DNA from: Alteromonas sp. 1_MG-2023 | GTDB taxonomy: Bacteria; Pseudomonadota; Gammaproteobacteria; Enterobacterales; Alteromonadaceae | DNA length: 64,000 nucleotides | Direction: 5' to 3' | Assembly (NCBI RefSeq): GCF_030547075.1 | Contig: NZ_JAUOQH010000005.1 | Coordinates: 62,001 to 126,000, forward strand | Shown: positions 16,570-24,254 of the stretch, piece by piece | Layout of the letters: the number at the start of each line of letters is the position of its first letter | Position numbering within the stretch: the stretch's first letter is position 1 | Position numbers and translations under genes: made by a program | Notes under the pieces: model-generated | What the model was told of the DNA's origin: nothing | The model's input: only the letters and a program-made list of their open reading frames with translations | The model's database searches: none

Positions 16570-17883
16570 TTATTGTTTGTAAACTTTTCCGCCTTTCATC
16601 ACAAAAGACACACTTTCCATTAGCGAGATGTCTTCTAGCGGATCGCCTACCACGGCTACTAAATCGGCCAGTTTACCGGCTTCAAGCGTACCTAAAGTAT
16701 CGCTAACACCTAGCAATTCCGCACTATTCGCGGTGGCGCTCAATAGCGCATCTGCTTCTGACATACCGGCTTCTACCATTAAGGAAAACTCTTGCGCATT
16801 ATCGCCATGCGCTGAAACCCCGCTGTCTGTTCCAAAAGCAACTTTCACGCCTGCTTTGTGAGCTTTCCCAAAAGTATTTTGAATAAGGGGGCCAATTGCC
16901 GCCGCTTTAGGGCGTACCAAATCAGGAAAGTATCCGTCTATCTTGGCTTTGTCGGCAACAAATTTACCCGCCAGAATGGTAGGCACATAGTAAGTGCCTT
17001 TTTGTTTCATTAAGTCACGGATTTCATCATCCATATAGGTGCCGTGTTCAATAGAATCTACGCCCGCTACTATGGCGCGTTTCATCCCTTCTTTTCCGTG
17101 AGCATGGACCGCGACTGTCATACTGTAATCTTTCGCGGTCTCAACAATTGCGTCTAGCTCATCGGTCATAAATTGTGGGTTTTGCCCACTTTTTGCGACA
17201 CTAAGCACCCCCCCAGTGGCGGTGATTTTGATTAAATCTGCACCGTCTTGATAACGTGAACGCACTGCTTCACGGGCTTCCACTTCACCGTTAACAACAC
17301 CTTGTTTGGGTCCAACGTCGGGGCGAAGTAAGTGTGCAAAGCCATTACTAGGGTCGGCATGTCCACCAGTAGTCGCAATTGATTTACCTACCGTAAAAAT
17401 GCGAGGGCCAATGGCATAGCCTTTATTGATTGCGTTTCGAAGGGCTACGGTTTCGTGATAGCCGTCACCTAAATTGCGTACCGTGGTAAATCCGGCGTCC
17501 AGCGTAATTTTTGCATAATAAGCGGCCTTAAGTGCGTAATCAGCTTCGTTTAAGGAAAAGCGCTCTAAATAGGTTTGCGGGCCACCATGTTGGGAAGATA
17601 GATGTACGTGCATGTCCATCAAGCCTGGCATTACCGTCGCGTGCTTTAAATCGATAACCGTGTCTGATGCCGAGGGCGTGCTATAGCCAGGCTCTATAGA
17701 CGTAATTTTATTGCCGTCAATAACAATGGTCACTTCGCTTTGAAGTTTGTCGGACGTACCCGTGAAAGCTTTTCCTGCATGTACTATTGTGGCTGAAAGT
17801 GCGGGAGCTGATAATGCTATTGAAAATGTGCTCAATGATGCTACACCAAGGGAAATAGCGAATGAAGTCAGTGTCTTTTTCAT
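16570..17883 (-). CDS. Secreted amidohydrolase (imidazolonepropionase-like, metal-dependent)
   Basis: 437 residues from ATG 17883 ([11 protein letters not shown]) with a signal peptide ending near residue 31 (SAPALSA). Amidohydrolase features in order: HVH of the metal site in [10 protein letters not shown], the bridging lysine in [10 protein letters not shown], histidines in VAVHAHG and IEHGTYM, and the catalytic aspartate in FGTDSG. This branch includes periplasmic Xaa-Pro and other acyl-amino-acid dipeptidases. I infer a role in peptide breakdown but the substrate cannot be read. An in-frame start at 17943 is rejected since it would bury the signal peptide. Confidence 0.88.
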   Translation of the reverse strand: MKKTLTSFAISLGVASLSTFSIALSAPALSATIVHAGKAFTGTSDKLQSEVTIVIDGNKITSIEPGYSTPSASDTVIDLKHATVMPGLMDMHVHLSSQHGGPQTYLERFSLNEADYALKAAYYAKITLDAGFTTVRNLGDGYHETVALRNAINKGYAIGPRIFTVGKSIATTGGHADPSNGFAHLLRPDVGPKQGVVNGEVEAREAVRSRYQDGADLIKITATGGVLSVAKSGQNPQFMTDELDAIVETAKDYSMTVAVHAHGKEGMKRAIVAGVDSIEHGTYMDDEIRDLMKQKGTYYVPTILAGKFVADKAKIDGYFPDLVRPKAAAIGPLIQNTFGKAHKAGVKVAFGTDSGVSAHGDNAQEFSLMVEAGMSEADALLSATANSAELLGVSDTLGTLEAGKLADLVAVVGDPLEDISLMESVSFVMKGGKVYKQ

Positions 17884-18014
17884 GTTGGTTCTTCTTATGC
17901 TGTGAATAGACGAAGAACCAATGTAGATCACCAGCAAAGCCAACGCAAAAATTTGCGTTATTTACCCAGTCTTACCTTTCAACTTTTCTTTGCTCGTTTA
18001 TTTTGTGTACCAGA

Positions 18015-18584
18015 TCATTTTCCCAGCACGGAACCGATAACAAAAGGGGTAGCATTCGACATCACCACAAATTGGGTTTCATCGCCGGTTTGCTGCTCTT
18101 TCGCCTGTTCTAATAGTTGATAGTACACATTTTGATGTAAACGGGCCCACAAGTTGCGCCTAACGAGCACATAAGGGATTGGGGTAGCATCGGTGTCTTG
18201 TAAGTCTGCAGGTGGCTTACGTAACGTCAATTGCTGTGGTGAGGTCAGCGATATTACATCGCCAGTTTGCGTAATGAGTGCTAAACATTCGTTATCGAAA
18301 CGCCACTCGGTAATTAAAAAAGGTACGTCTTCTACGGTAATCCCCACTTTTTCAACAGGGGTCACCAAAAAATAACTATCGTCTTCTTTTTTAAGTACAG
18401 AGGCGAACAACTTAACTAAGCTTGCACGGCCAATCGGGCTACCTTCATAAAACCAGCGGCCATCTAATGCGATAGTTAAATTAATATCACCGCAAAATGG
18501 TGGATCCCACTTTTCGACAGGCGGGAGTGGGCGCGTCTTGTCAGACGTGCCCTTTAACTGTTGTTGGAACCTAGTTAGATCCAT
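18015..18584 (-). CDS. DUF1285 family protein
   Basis: 189 residues from ATG 18584; upstream in-frame codons overlap the DUF3014 gene more deeply and are less likely. It has the DUF1285 signature LPPVEKWDPPFCGDINLTIALDGRW (in parts), PVEKVGITVEDVPFL and the C-terminal VYYQLLEQA followed by SNATPFVIGSVL. Cytoplasmic, no membrane segments. The family has a two-domain beta structure but no known reaction. Its start overlaps the end of the DUF3014 gene by 14 bp, so both are made from one mRNA. Confidence 0.85.
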   Translation of the reverse strand: MDLTRFQQQLKGTSDKTRPLPPVEKWDPPFCGDINLTIALDGRWFYEGSPIGRASLVKLFASVLKKEDDSYFLVTPVEKVGITVEDVPFLITEWRFDNECLALITQTGDVISLTSPQQLTLRKPPADLQDTDATPIPYVLVRRNLWARLHQNVYYQLLEQAKEQQTGDETQFVVMSNATPFVIGSVLGK

Positions 18585-19431
18585 TTTCTTCAAGCAACAC
18601 TTTAATTTCACGCAACTTCGCTTTAATACGGCGCATGTTATCTGGGCCAGTACGAAGCAATTGTTTTTGTGGCTCGTTTAGGTTTTCTAAGCGAGGGTCG
18701 GTGTACTTATAGGTAACAGAGTCGGTATACACTTCTACCGGCACAGGTACTTCAGGCGTATCTAATAATTGATCAATAGCTTCAAGCACCACTTCATTGA
18801 AGTTCTTGTCCGAATCGCCAATTTCTGCATATTTATCTTGAATGTCACCTTTATAAATATCGTACATACCCAATAGCGCTTGGCTATCAAATGATTCAAG
18901 CATGTTTACGTAAGGTGTGTAACGCTTATAGCTGGCGGCATCTATCCATTGCTTATCAGCCTGTGAATAAACGCGAAAGGTTTGTTCTGGCGGCGTTAGT
19001 AACTGATGATTAGGTGCCATTTCATCATTAGCTAAGTTGGTTACCGATACTACAAAGCGCTGCAATAAGCCTTCGTTAACTAGCATACGGTTAACACTGT
19101 CGTCAGTAGCATTGGATATATCTAATAGCGATGTTTTAATCGCAGGGTCGCTAACATCTAAAGGCTCAGGATCGGGTTCAACTGGCTCCGGCATAGGCGC
19201 TACTTCGTCAGTTTCTTCAAGCTCTAGCGGCGGTGGTGCAGGTTTTGTTTCAAAAACGTCTGGCGCTTCTTCAACAGGAGGCTCAATTTCTGGTTGAACA
19301 ACCTCAGGCTCGGGCTCTACAGGGGCTTCTTCTTTAGAAGGCCAGAACACGATAGCCAAAATGATGACAATTATTACCCCGATAATAAGAAAATGGGGGC
19401 CTAACGTACGCTTTTCTGACGACTCGCTCAT
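18571..19431 (-). CDS. DUF3014 family membrane-anchored protein
   Basis: 286 residues. A single transmembrane helix at about 13-30 (FLIIGVIIVIILAIVFW) follows a short cytoplasmic tail; next comes a proline- and glutamate-rich spacer of about 60 residues, then the periplasmic DUF3014 domain from about residue 95 (LLVNEGLLQRFVVSVTNLA-like pattern, YTPYVNMLESFD, LLDTPEVPVPVEVY). Function unknown. The low-complexity spacer would let the domain reach through the periplasm. It shares an mRNA with the DUF1285 gene. Confidence 0.85.
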   Translation of the reverse strand: MSESSEKRTLGPHFLIIGVIIVIILAIVFWPSKEEAPVEPEPEVVQPEIEPPVEEAPDVFETKPAPPPLELEETDEVAPMPEPVEPDPEPLDVSDPAIKTSLLDISNATDDSVNRMLVNEGLLQRFVVSVTNLANDEMAPNHQLLTPPEQTFRVYSQADKQWIDAASYKRYTPYVNMLESFDSQALLGMYDIYKGDIQDKYAEIGDSDKNFNEVVLEAIDQLLDTPEVPVPVEVYTDSVTYKYTDPRLENLNEPQKQLLRTGPDNMRRIKAKLREIKVLLEENGSN

Positions 19432-19768
19432 AATATCTCCGCTGCAAAAACTGATCTAATAATAATACTATCAGAGATAACACCCAATATTTGAATATCA
19501 CGCAAGAGAATTGTTCTCTGATGCAGGTAATTTCCTTATTTAGAACACTTTTTAACGTAATTGGTTCGCAATTCGATCGCAATTCAGCTTAATTTACTCT
19601 CGGTTCGCCTTCCACTCTAGCCTACTTAGTTAATTGAAGGCGCGAAACATCACCGAATATTTCTTCTATTCTTCTATGATGAGGTTCAGTTAAGCTTAGT
19701 TGTAAAATAACTTGCATGTTTACTACATTTTATTAACACTTTGAGCAGGTTTCAATTTTGTAATTATT
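19432..19768. other. Divergent spacer with an 11-bp-spaced direct repeat
   Basis: No gene is supported. TCGCAATTC occurs at 19566-19574 and again at 19577-19585, one helical turn apart, about 140 bp upstream of the DUF3014 start. It could be a two-site regulator target. Confidence 0.35.
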
Positions 19769-21031
19769 ATGACTGTCATCCTTTTTGCTATTCCTTTGTT
19801 TGTGTTGCTTATCGCGATAGAGATATACATCGATAAGTACAAACAAACGGGGCACTATCGTGCGAACGATGCGATTACCAGTTTAAGCATGGGCGTATTG
19901 TCGCGAATAATGGCGATTGGCCATCAACTCATCCCCCTAACCTTTTATATATTAGTGTTTGATACGTTTGCATTTACCGAGCTAGGGTATTCGCCATGGG
20001 TATGGATTGCTGCATTTGTATTATATGATTTCTTTTATTATTGGAATCATCGCATGGGTCATGAAATGAGTATTTTATGGGCTGCCCATGTGGTGCATCA
20101 CTCTAGTGAAGACTACAACCTCACCACTGCACTACGACAAACAAGCGGTGCTGTTTTTAGTTGGGTGTTCTATTTACCTCTGGCGCTGGTGGGGTTTGCA
20201 CCCGAAATGATAATTACCGTTGGGGCGCTTAACTTAGTTTATCAATTTTGGGTTCATACCCAGCACATCGATAAGCTTGGTTGGATGGAAAAATGGTTTG
20301 TAACGCCTTCAAACCATAGAGTGCATCATGCGCAAAATAGGGTTTATATCGACAAAAACTATGGTGGCGTTTTTATTATCTGGGACAGGTTGTTTAATAC
20401 TTTTATTCCGGAGCTTGAAAGCGATAAGCCAGTTTTTGGTATTCGTGGGGCTTTAAAAAGCTTTAACCCATTATGGGCGAACGCGCAGCTTTACAGCCAA
20501 TTGGCAAAAGACAGCTTTTACACTTCGCGGTGGCGGGATAAATTTCGGGTATGGTTTGGGCGCACCGGCTGGCGGCCCAAAGACGTGGCCGAACGTTTTC
20601 CTCTTGAAAAAGCGCCGCTGTCCTCGTTTAAAAAATTCCATCCAAAATTGGCTACCCCGGTTACTTATTATAGTGTAGTGCAACACGTTATATTGCTGTG
20701 TATTACCGTGTTTTTACTACTTACTATGAATGACATGAGTGGTATACACCAGCTTGTGCTGGTAGCAACAATAGTGGTGATGAGTATTCAAAATGGGTTT
20801 ATCTTAGCAGGGTCAAAACTGGCGCTGGCATTAGATGGGCCAAGATTATTAATATTACCGCTACTGTGGCTAGGTACTGGCCTTGTTATCCCCGCAATGC
20901 TATTTGGCGGCGCGTGCTTAGTCAGTATGATCATGCTCGTTAGAGCAGTGCGCTCTAGTGTGACACTCAGCAATATGGCCGAAAGCATGTCTTCAGAGGA
21001 TACCAATACTCAAGTATCAATATCATCGTAA
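19769..21031 (+). CDS. Fatty acid hydroxylase / sterol desaturase superfamily protein
   Basis: 420 residues, integral membrane di-iron enzyme family. The histidine clusters are present in order: HRMGHE and HVVHH near residues 95-111, then HTQHI at about 166-170 and NHRVHH near 186-191. About eight transmembrane segments, with an extra C-terminal membrane region of roughly 120 residues beyond the catalytic core. Known members hydroxylate or desaturate lipids, carotenoids or alkylglycerols. The substrate is not visible. There is no good ribosome site before the ATG, so the exact start is uncertain. Confidence 0.85.
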   Translation: MTVILFAIPLFVLLIAIEIYIDKYKQTGHYRANDAITSLSMGVLSRIMAIGHQLIPLTFYILVFDTFAFTELGYSPWVWIAAFVLYDFFYYWNHRMGHEMSILWAAHVVHHSSEDYNLTTALRQTSGAVFSWVFYLPLALVGFAPEMIITVGALNLVYQFWVHTQHIDKLGWMEKWFVTPSNHRVHHAQNRVYIDKNYGGVFIIWDRLFNTFIPELESDKPVFGIRGALKSFNPLWANAQLYSQLAKDSFYTSRWRDKFRVWFGRTGWRPKDVAERFPLEKAPLSSFKKFHPKLATPVTYYSVVQHVILLCITVFLLLTMNDMSGIHQLVLVATIVVMSIQNGFILAGSKLALALDGPRLLILPLLWLGTGLVIPAMLFGGACLVSMIMLVRAVRSSVTLSNMAESMSSEDTNTQVSISS

Positions 21032-21119
21032 TGAACCTGTTTATCCCCAGCAACGTAAAAAGCGGCATAAAAATTATCAAAATACTCATTGGTTGATTTA
21101 CGTGCGCTGAGGGGCGGTT

Positions 21120-21428
21120 ATGCACAAGTTTCTATTTACCCAGGTTGAAGGTAAGCCTTTAAACATCGATTATCTTGAAGTTCAGTCGTATGAAATGAAC
21201 GTTTATTTGGTCTACCTAACCGTGGGAGACAAAAGCGGCATGGTGTATGACAAACAAGACCGACCTATGCGTTTTTTCAGTACCGGCCAAATACGAGAAG
21301 TGTTTTCTCACTGCAACGTGCAGCAAGCCGTTATGAAACACGACTCCCCCTATGACGAAATGATTGGCAACCCACCTAAAAGCGCAGAACAAATGGCGTT
21401 GCCATTTAGTATGCAGTTACCTTATTAG
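21120..21428 (+). CDS. DUF6482-like small protein
   Basis: 102 residues, soluble. The layout (early LEVQSYEMNVYLVYL strands, a MVYDKQDRPMRF turn, then HDSPYDEMIG near 75-84) fits the short gammaproteobacterial DUF6482 proteins, which I recall and cannot verify here. GAGGGG lies about 9 bases before the ATG. Same strand as the hydroxylase, 88 bp behind it; co-transcription is possible. No function known. Confidence 0.6.
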   Translation: MHKFLFTQVEGKPLNIDYLEVQSYEMNVYLVYLTVGDKSGMVYDKQDRPMRFFSTGQIREVFSHCNVQQAVMKHDSPYDEMIGNPPKSAEQMALPFSMQLPY

Positions 21429-21502
21429 TTATTTATGTTGCTAGCGTTGTCGCTGCCCCGTGATACGTGGACTGCTGCCAAGGCGAGGCCCTAAATCACA
21501 GA

Positions 21503-21530
21503 AGCTTAGTCTCAGTAGCTTAGTCTCAGT
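21503..21530. repeat. Tandem 14-bp duplication
   Basis: AGCTTAGTCTCAGT occurs twice in exact tandem in the spacer between the convergent DUF6482-like and ABC1 kinase genes. Probably replication slippage. Confidence 0.85.
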
Positions 21531-21553
21531 GGCCTCATCTCAAGGCTGTTTTA

Positions 21554-22900
21554 TCAAGGCTTTAGCCAAGGCTCTGCTGCGGCGCGCATATTAACTTGTG
21601 TGTCTAATCGTTTAGCCAACATATAAAGCCCCCCTAACTTGCGATGAATAAACAAGGCATCAACCGGCGGTGTGTGCCAAAAATCATGCTGCATGGTTAA
21701 TGCTACGCCTTTATCATGCAGTCTTGGCAACAGGTCACTATTGCCGAAATCATAGGGGCCGTCTTCTCTAATAGCTTCACACGCTTCCATTCCTAATGCG
21801 ACAACAAGGTCTTGCTGTGCATCACTATGCTCTTGGTTTATTAAGCCAATCTGTAGGGCGGCGTGTTGCATGTCTTGTTTATTGCCGCTGGCCGCACTTT
21901 GAAGCAGTACTTGGTAGCCCATCGCAATGTTATCGGGTACTTCTCGCGTGGCCCCGAAATCCAGCAATACCCATTGCTGAGTATCTTCTTTATATCGATA
22001 GTTGGCTAAGTTCGGGTCGCTTTGAAGCAGCCTGAAGCCAAATATCTCGTTAAAAAATAATTGGAATAGTGACGTCATTAACCGGTTGCGAGTTTCTTGG
22101 GGAGCGTTCATCGCCGCATCAAGGGGGCTAGCTTCGATGAAGTCCATTGTCAGCACAGAATCGGTAGTTAACTGTGGATGAACACTGGGAATAACAAATT
22201 GGTGGGAGAACTCAGTATCATTATGCTGCGCTACCGCGTCTTTGTAGCGCGTTAGCATGCTGGCTTCCCGATGATAGTCGGCCTCTTGGTGAAGTTGAAC
22301 TTTAGCTTCTTCTAACAGCGGGCCAATATCTAACGAACGCGGCACCAAACCTGTGAGTTTGATGAGGGTTGCTACATTATCTACATCGCTACTGATACTT
22401 TTACGTACACCAGGGTATTGTACCTTTGCGGCCAGCATTTTCCCGTCCATAGTAATCACTTTGTGTACCTGACCAATGGAGGCGGCGGCTACGGGCGCAT
22501 AAGAAAAATACAGTAAATCATCATGCCAACTTTCGCCCCATTGGTGGTTTAGTGTGGCATCTAATTGGGCTTTTGGCATAGGGTCGGCATCTTCTCTCAG
22601 CCTGGCTAATATAGTAGCAAGTTCTGGCGGTAAAAAGTCGCCAGTGTCCATAGAGATAAGCTGGCCTAGCTTCATGGCGGCACCACGCATGGTGGCGAGT
22701 TGATCGGCAATATTGGAAATGTTTTTCGGCGTCAGTAACAATGAGCTAAGCGCAGGGCGCTCGCCTTTTATCCATTGGCTGGCACCATTGGTAACAACAT
22801 TACCCGCAATTTTGCCTGCCAATGCACCCAAGCGCCCTACTCTCCCAATACGTGAAGACGGTACTGCTCGCGCTTTTCGTTCATCGATATTTTTTGCCAT
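21554..22900 (-). CDS. ABC1/COQ8-type atypical kinase
   Basis: 448 residues with the KxGQ helix (AAMKLGQLIS near 75-84), the alanine-rich loop AAASIGQVH, the VAIK-type lysine in AAKVQYPG, and the catalytic and metal sites QSDPNLANY and LLDFGATRE. DPNxxN and DFGATRE are the forms seen in COQ8/ADCK3, while UbiB has DPHPGN; so I place it in the COQ8-like branch. Those proteins are ATPases that support coenzyme Q assembly. Here no ubiquinone genes are nearby, and it is monocistronic. AAGGTT precedes the ATG. Confidence 0.88.
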   Translation of the reverse strand: MAKNIDERKARAVPSSRIGRVGRLGALAGKIAGNVVTNGASQWIKGERPALSSLLLTPKNISNIADQLATMRGAAMKLGQLISMDTGDFLPPELATILARLREDADPMPKAQLDATLNHQWGESWHDDLLYFSYAPVAAASIGQVHKVITMDGKMLAAKVQYPGVRKSISSDVDNVATLIKLTGLVPRSLDIGPLLEEAKVQLHQEADYHREASMLTRYKDAVAQHNDTEFSHQFVIPSVHPQLTTDSVLTMDFIEASPLDAAMNAPQETRNRLMTSLFQLFFNEIFGFRLLQSDPNLANYRYKEDTQQWVLLDFGATREVPDNIAMGYQVLLQSAASGNKQDMQHAALQIGLINQEHSDAQQDLVVALGMEACEAIREDGPYDFGNSDLLPRLHDKGVALTMQHDFWHTPPVDALFIHRKLGGLYMLAKRLDTQVNMRAAAEPWLKP

Positions 22901-23138
22901 GAAGTAACCTTGGAAGCCTTTAATCTTTCATGAAGCACAAACAGCTTCATTCAATGAAGCCCAGTATTTGAAGTTCAGTCTGTAAGGCCCGAACTTTAAT
23001 ATTAATACGCTAAAGTATGGTTGGTCGATTACTTCTTAAATTTTTGTAAATGGCTTAGTTATCTGGCGTCGCAGTAAGGTGTTAGGAAGCTGTAGCCACG
23101 CTACCAGTCCTTAATCTACCAGTGCTCAGTCTAGAGGC

Positions 23139-23411
23139 TTAGACTATCTGAGCTACCATTTGTAGTATAAGGCCAACTACGCTACCTACTGCAAACCCTA
23201 CCCAGCCATTTTTTGTCATATAACGAAATAACGCTGCGCCAAAGATGCCACACCATAACATGGCAGAGTAAACCGCTATCATGCCCTCACCCGTGCCGCT
23301 GTTAGGCAAAAACATCATCACAATGAAGGTAAGCGCCATGGCGCCGCTAAGCAGCACCCACATAATATTCTTGTTGTTGGAAAACGCATTGGTGGTGGTA
23401 TTGTCGCTCAT
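23139..23411 (-). CDS. Small inner-membrane protein of unknown function
   Basis: 90 residues with three hydrophobic segments (about 16-36, 42-61 and 67-88) after a polar asparagine-rich N-terminus. GGGGAC precedes the ATG. No family is recognised. Its upstream region carries five near-copies of TTGATACAAA, which suggests specific control. A 6-bp inverted repeat AGTCTA/TAGACT covers its stop codon but has no T-run. Confidence 0.65.
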   Translation of the reverse strand: MSDNTTTNAFSNNKNIMWVLLSGAMALTFIVMMFLPNSGTGEGMIAVYSAMLWCGIFGAALFRYMTKNGWVGFAVGSVVGLILQMVAQIV

Positions 23412-23484
23412 GGAAAGTCCCCATGGTATAAGTTAAAAGCATGCCCATCTTCGTGCCCTTTTTATAAAAATCGACATTCATCTA

Positions 23485-23589
23485 TTGATACAAAAGGATT
23501 GATACAAACCACTTGATATAAAAGCAGGGTACTAGGTTAACTTAGGCGATATTGATACAAATGGGAATAAGACTTCAGGGGGATACAAA
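23485..23589. repeat. Five direct near-copies of TTGATACAAA
   Basis: TTGATACAAA at 23485-23494, 23499-23508 and 23552-23561, TTGATATAAA at 23513-23522, and GATACAAA at 23582-23589. The first three are exactly 14 bp apart. All lie upstream of the small membrane protein gene and downstream of the DUF6702 gene. Confidence 0.75.
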
Positions 23590-23615
23590 AAAGCACTGCG
23601 AAGTGGCAGTGCTTT
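23587..23615 (-). terminator. Terminator of the M1 peptidase / DUF6702 operon
   Basis: AAAGCACTGC / GCAGTGCTTT arms around GAAGTG; on the minus strand six T follow. It lies 60 bp beyond the DUF6702 stop codon. Confidence 0.85.
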
Positions 23616-23675
23616 AAATCAGTAACAGGAAGTTGAATAAAGATTAAGTAACGGGTACATCATGCGGTCAGCGCA

Positions 23676-24254
23676 TTAATGATGTTCGTTATTAAATTCC
23701 ACTTCCAGCAAAGTCACGTTTTCGGTGAAAGTCAGGGTTTTTAAAGGCCCATTCCCTTCTACATTTAACGTATTAACCTGTGTTGGCCACAAATCACGTA
23801 AAGCATCGTGACGAATCATCAAACCATCTAACTCTGGCGGTTGAGCGGTTTCTTGGTACACCCAAAAGTGATTACCATCTAACTCAAAACCTACCAAACC
23901 TAAATCTAATGATTTTTCCTCACCGTTTAACAACGCAAAATGGTTGCTTACGTAATCAGCGAACGCTTGCTGGGTTTTCTCTTCTTCCATAATGTCGGCG
24001 TGCTTATCAAACAGTACTTTTACGGCGTGCTCGGCATCGTGCAGGTTAAAGCGATGCATTACTTCAATGTTTTGCGTTCTAGGGTTGAACAACACGGTAG
24101 TAATAGCAGCTTTAACTTGGTGCGCGTTAGCCCAAGTACTGAATAAGCCGGTACATAAAAAAACGGCCACAAGCAGCGCCGTTAGGCCCTGCTTGTGGTT
24201 TTTAGCAGATAACTGAAAAGGCATAACCTTAGTTGTCATCTTCGTCTTCGTCAT
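23676..24254 (-). CDS. DUF6702-like exported protein
   Basis: Up to 192 residues with a signal peptide whose hydrophobic core is LTALLVAVFLCTGLF and which ends at WANA. The mature part (HQVKAAITTVLFNPRTQNIEV, HRFNLHDAE, late EVEFNN) fits DUF6702, a small periplasmic or surface family often found beside M1 peptidases. Function unknown. Three in-frame ATG codons (24254, 24239, 24224) are possible; the first two overlap the end of the peptidase gene by 26 and 11 bp, so translation is probably coupled. Confidence 0.75.
   Translation of the reverse strand: MTKTKMTTKVMPFQLSAKNHKQGLTALLVAVFLCTGLFSTWANAHQVKAAITTVLFNPRTQNIEVMHRFNLHDAEHAVKVLFDKHADIMEEEKTQQAFADYVSNHFALLNGEEKSLDLGLVGFELDGNHFWVYQETAQPPELDGLMIRHDALRDLWPTQVNTLNVEGNGPLKTLTFTENVTLLEVEFNNEHH

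Noticed and set aside
23485-23589. CRISPR-like array
   Set aside because: Repeats are only 10 bp, spacing is 4 to 29 bp and irregular, and no cas genes are near.
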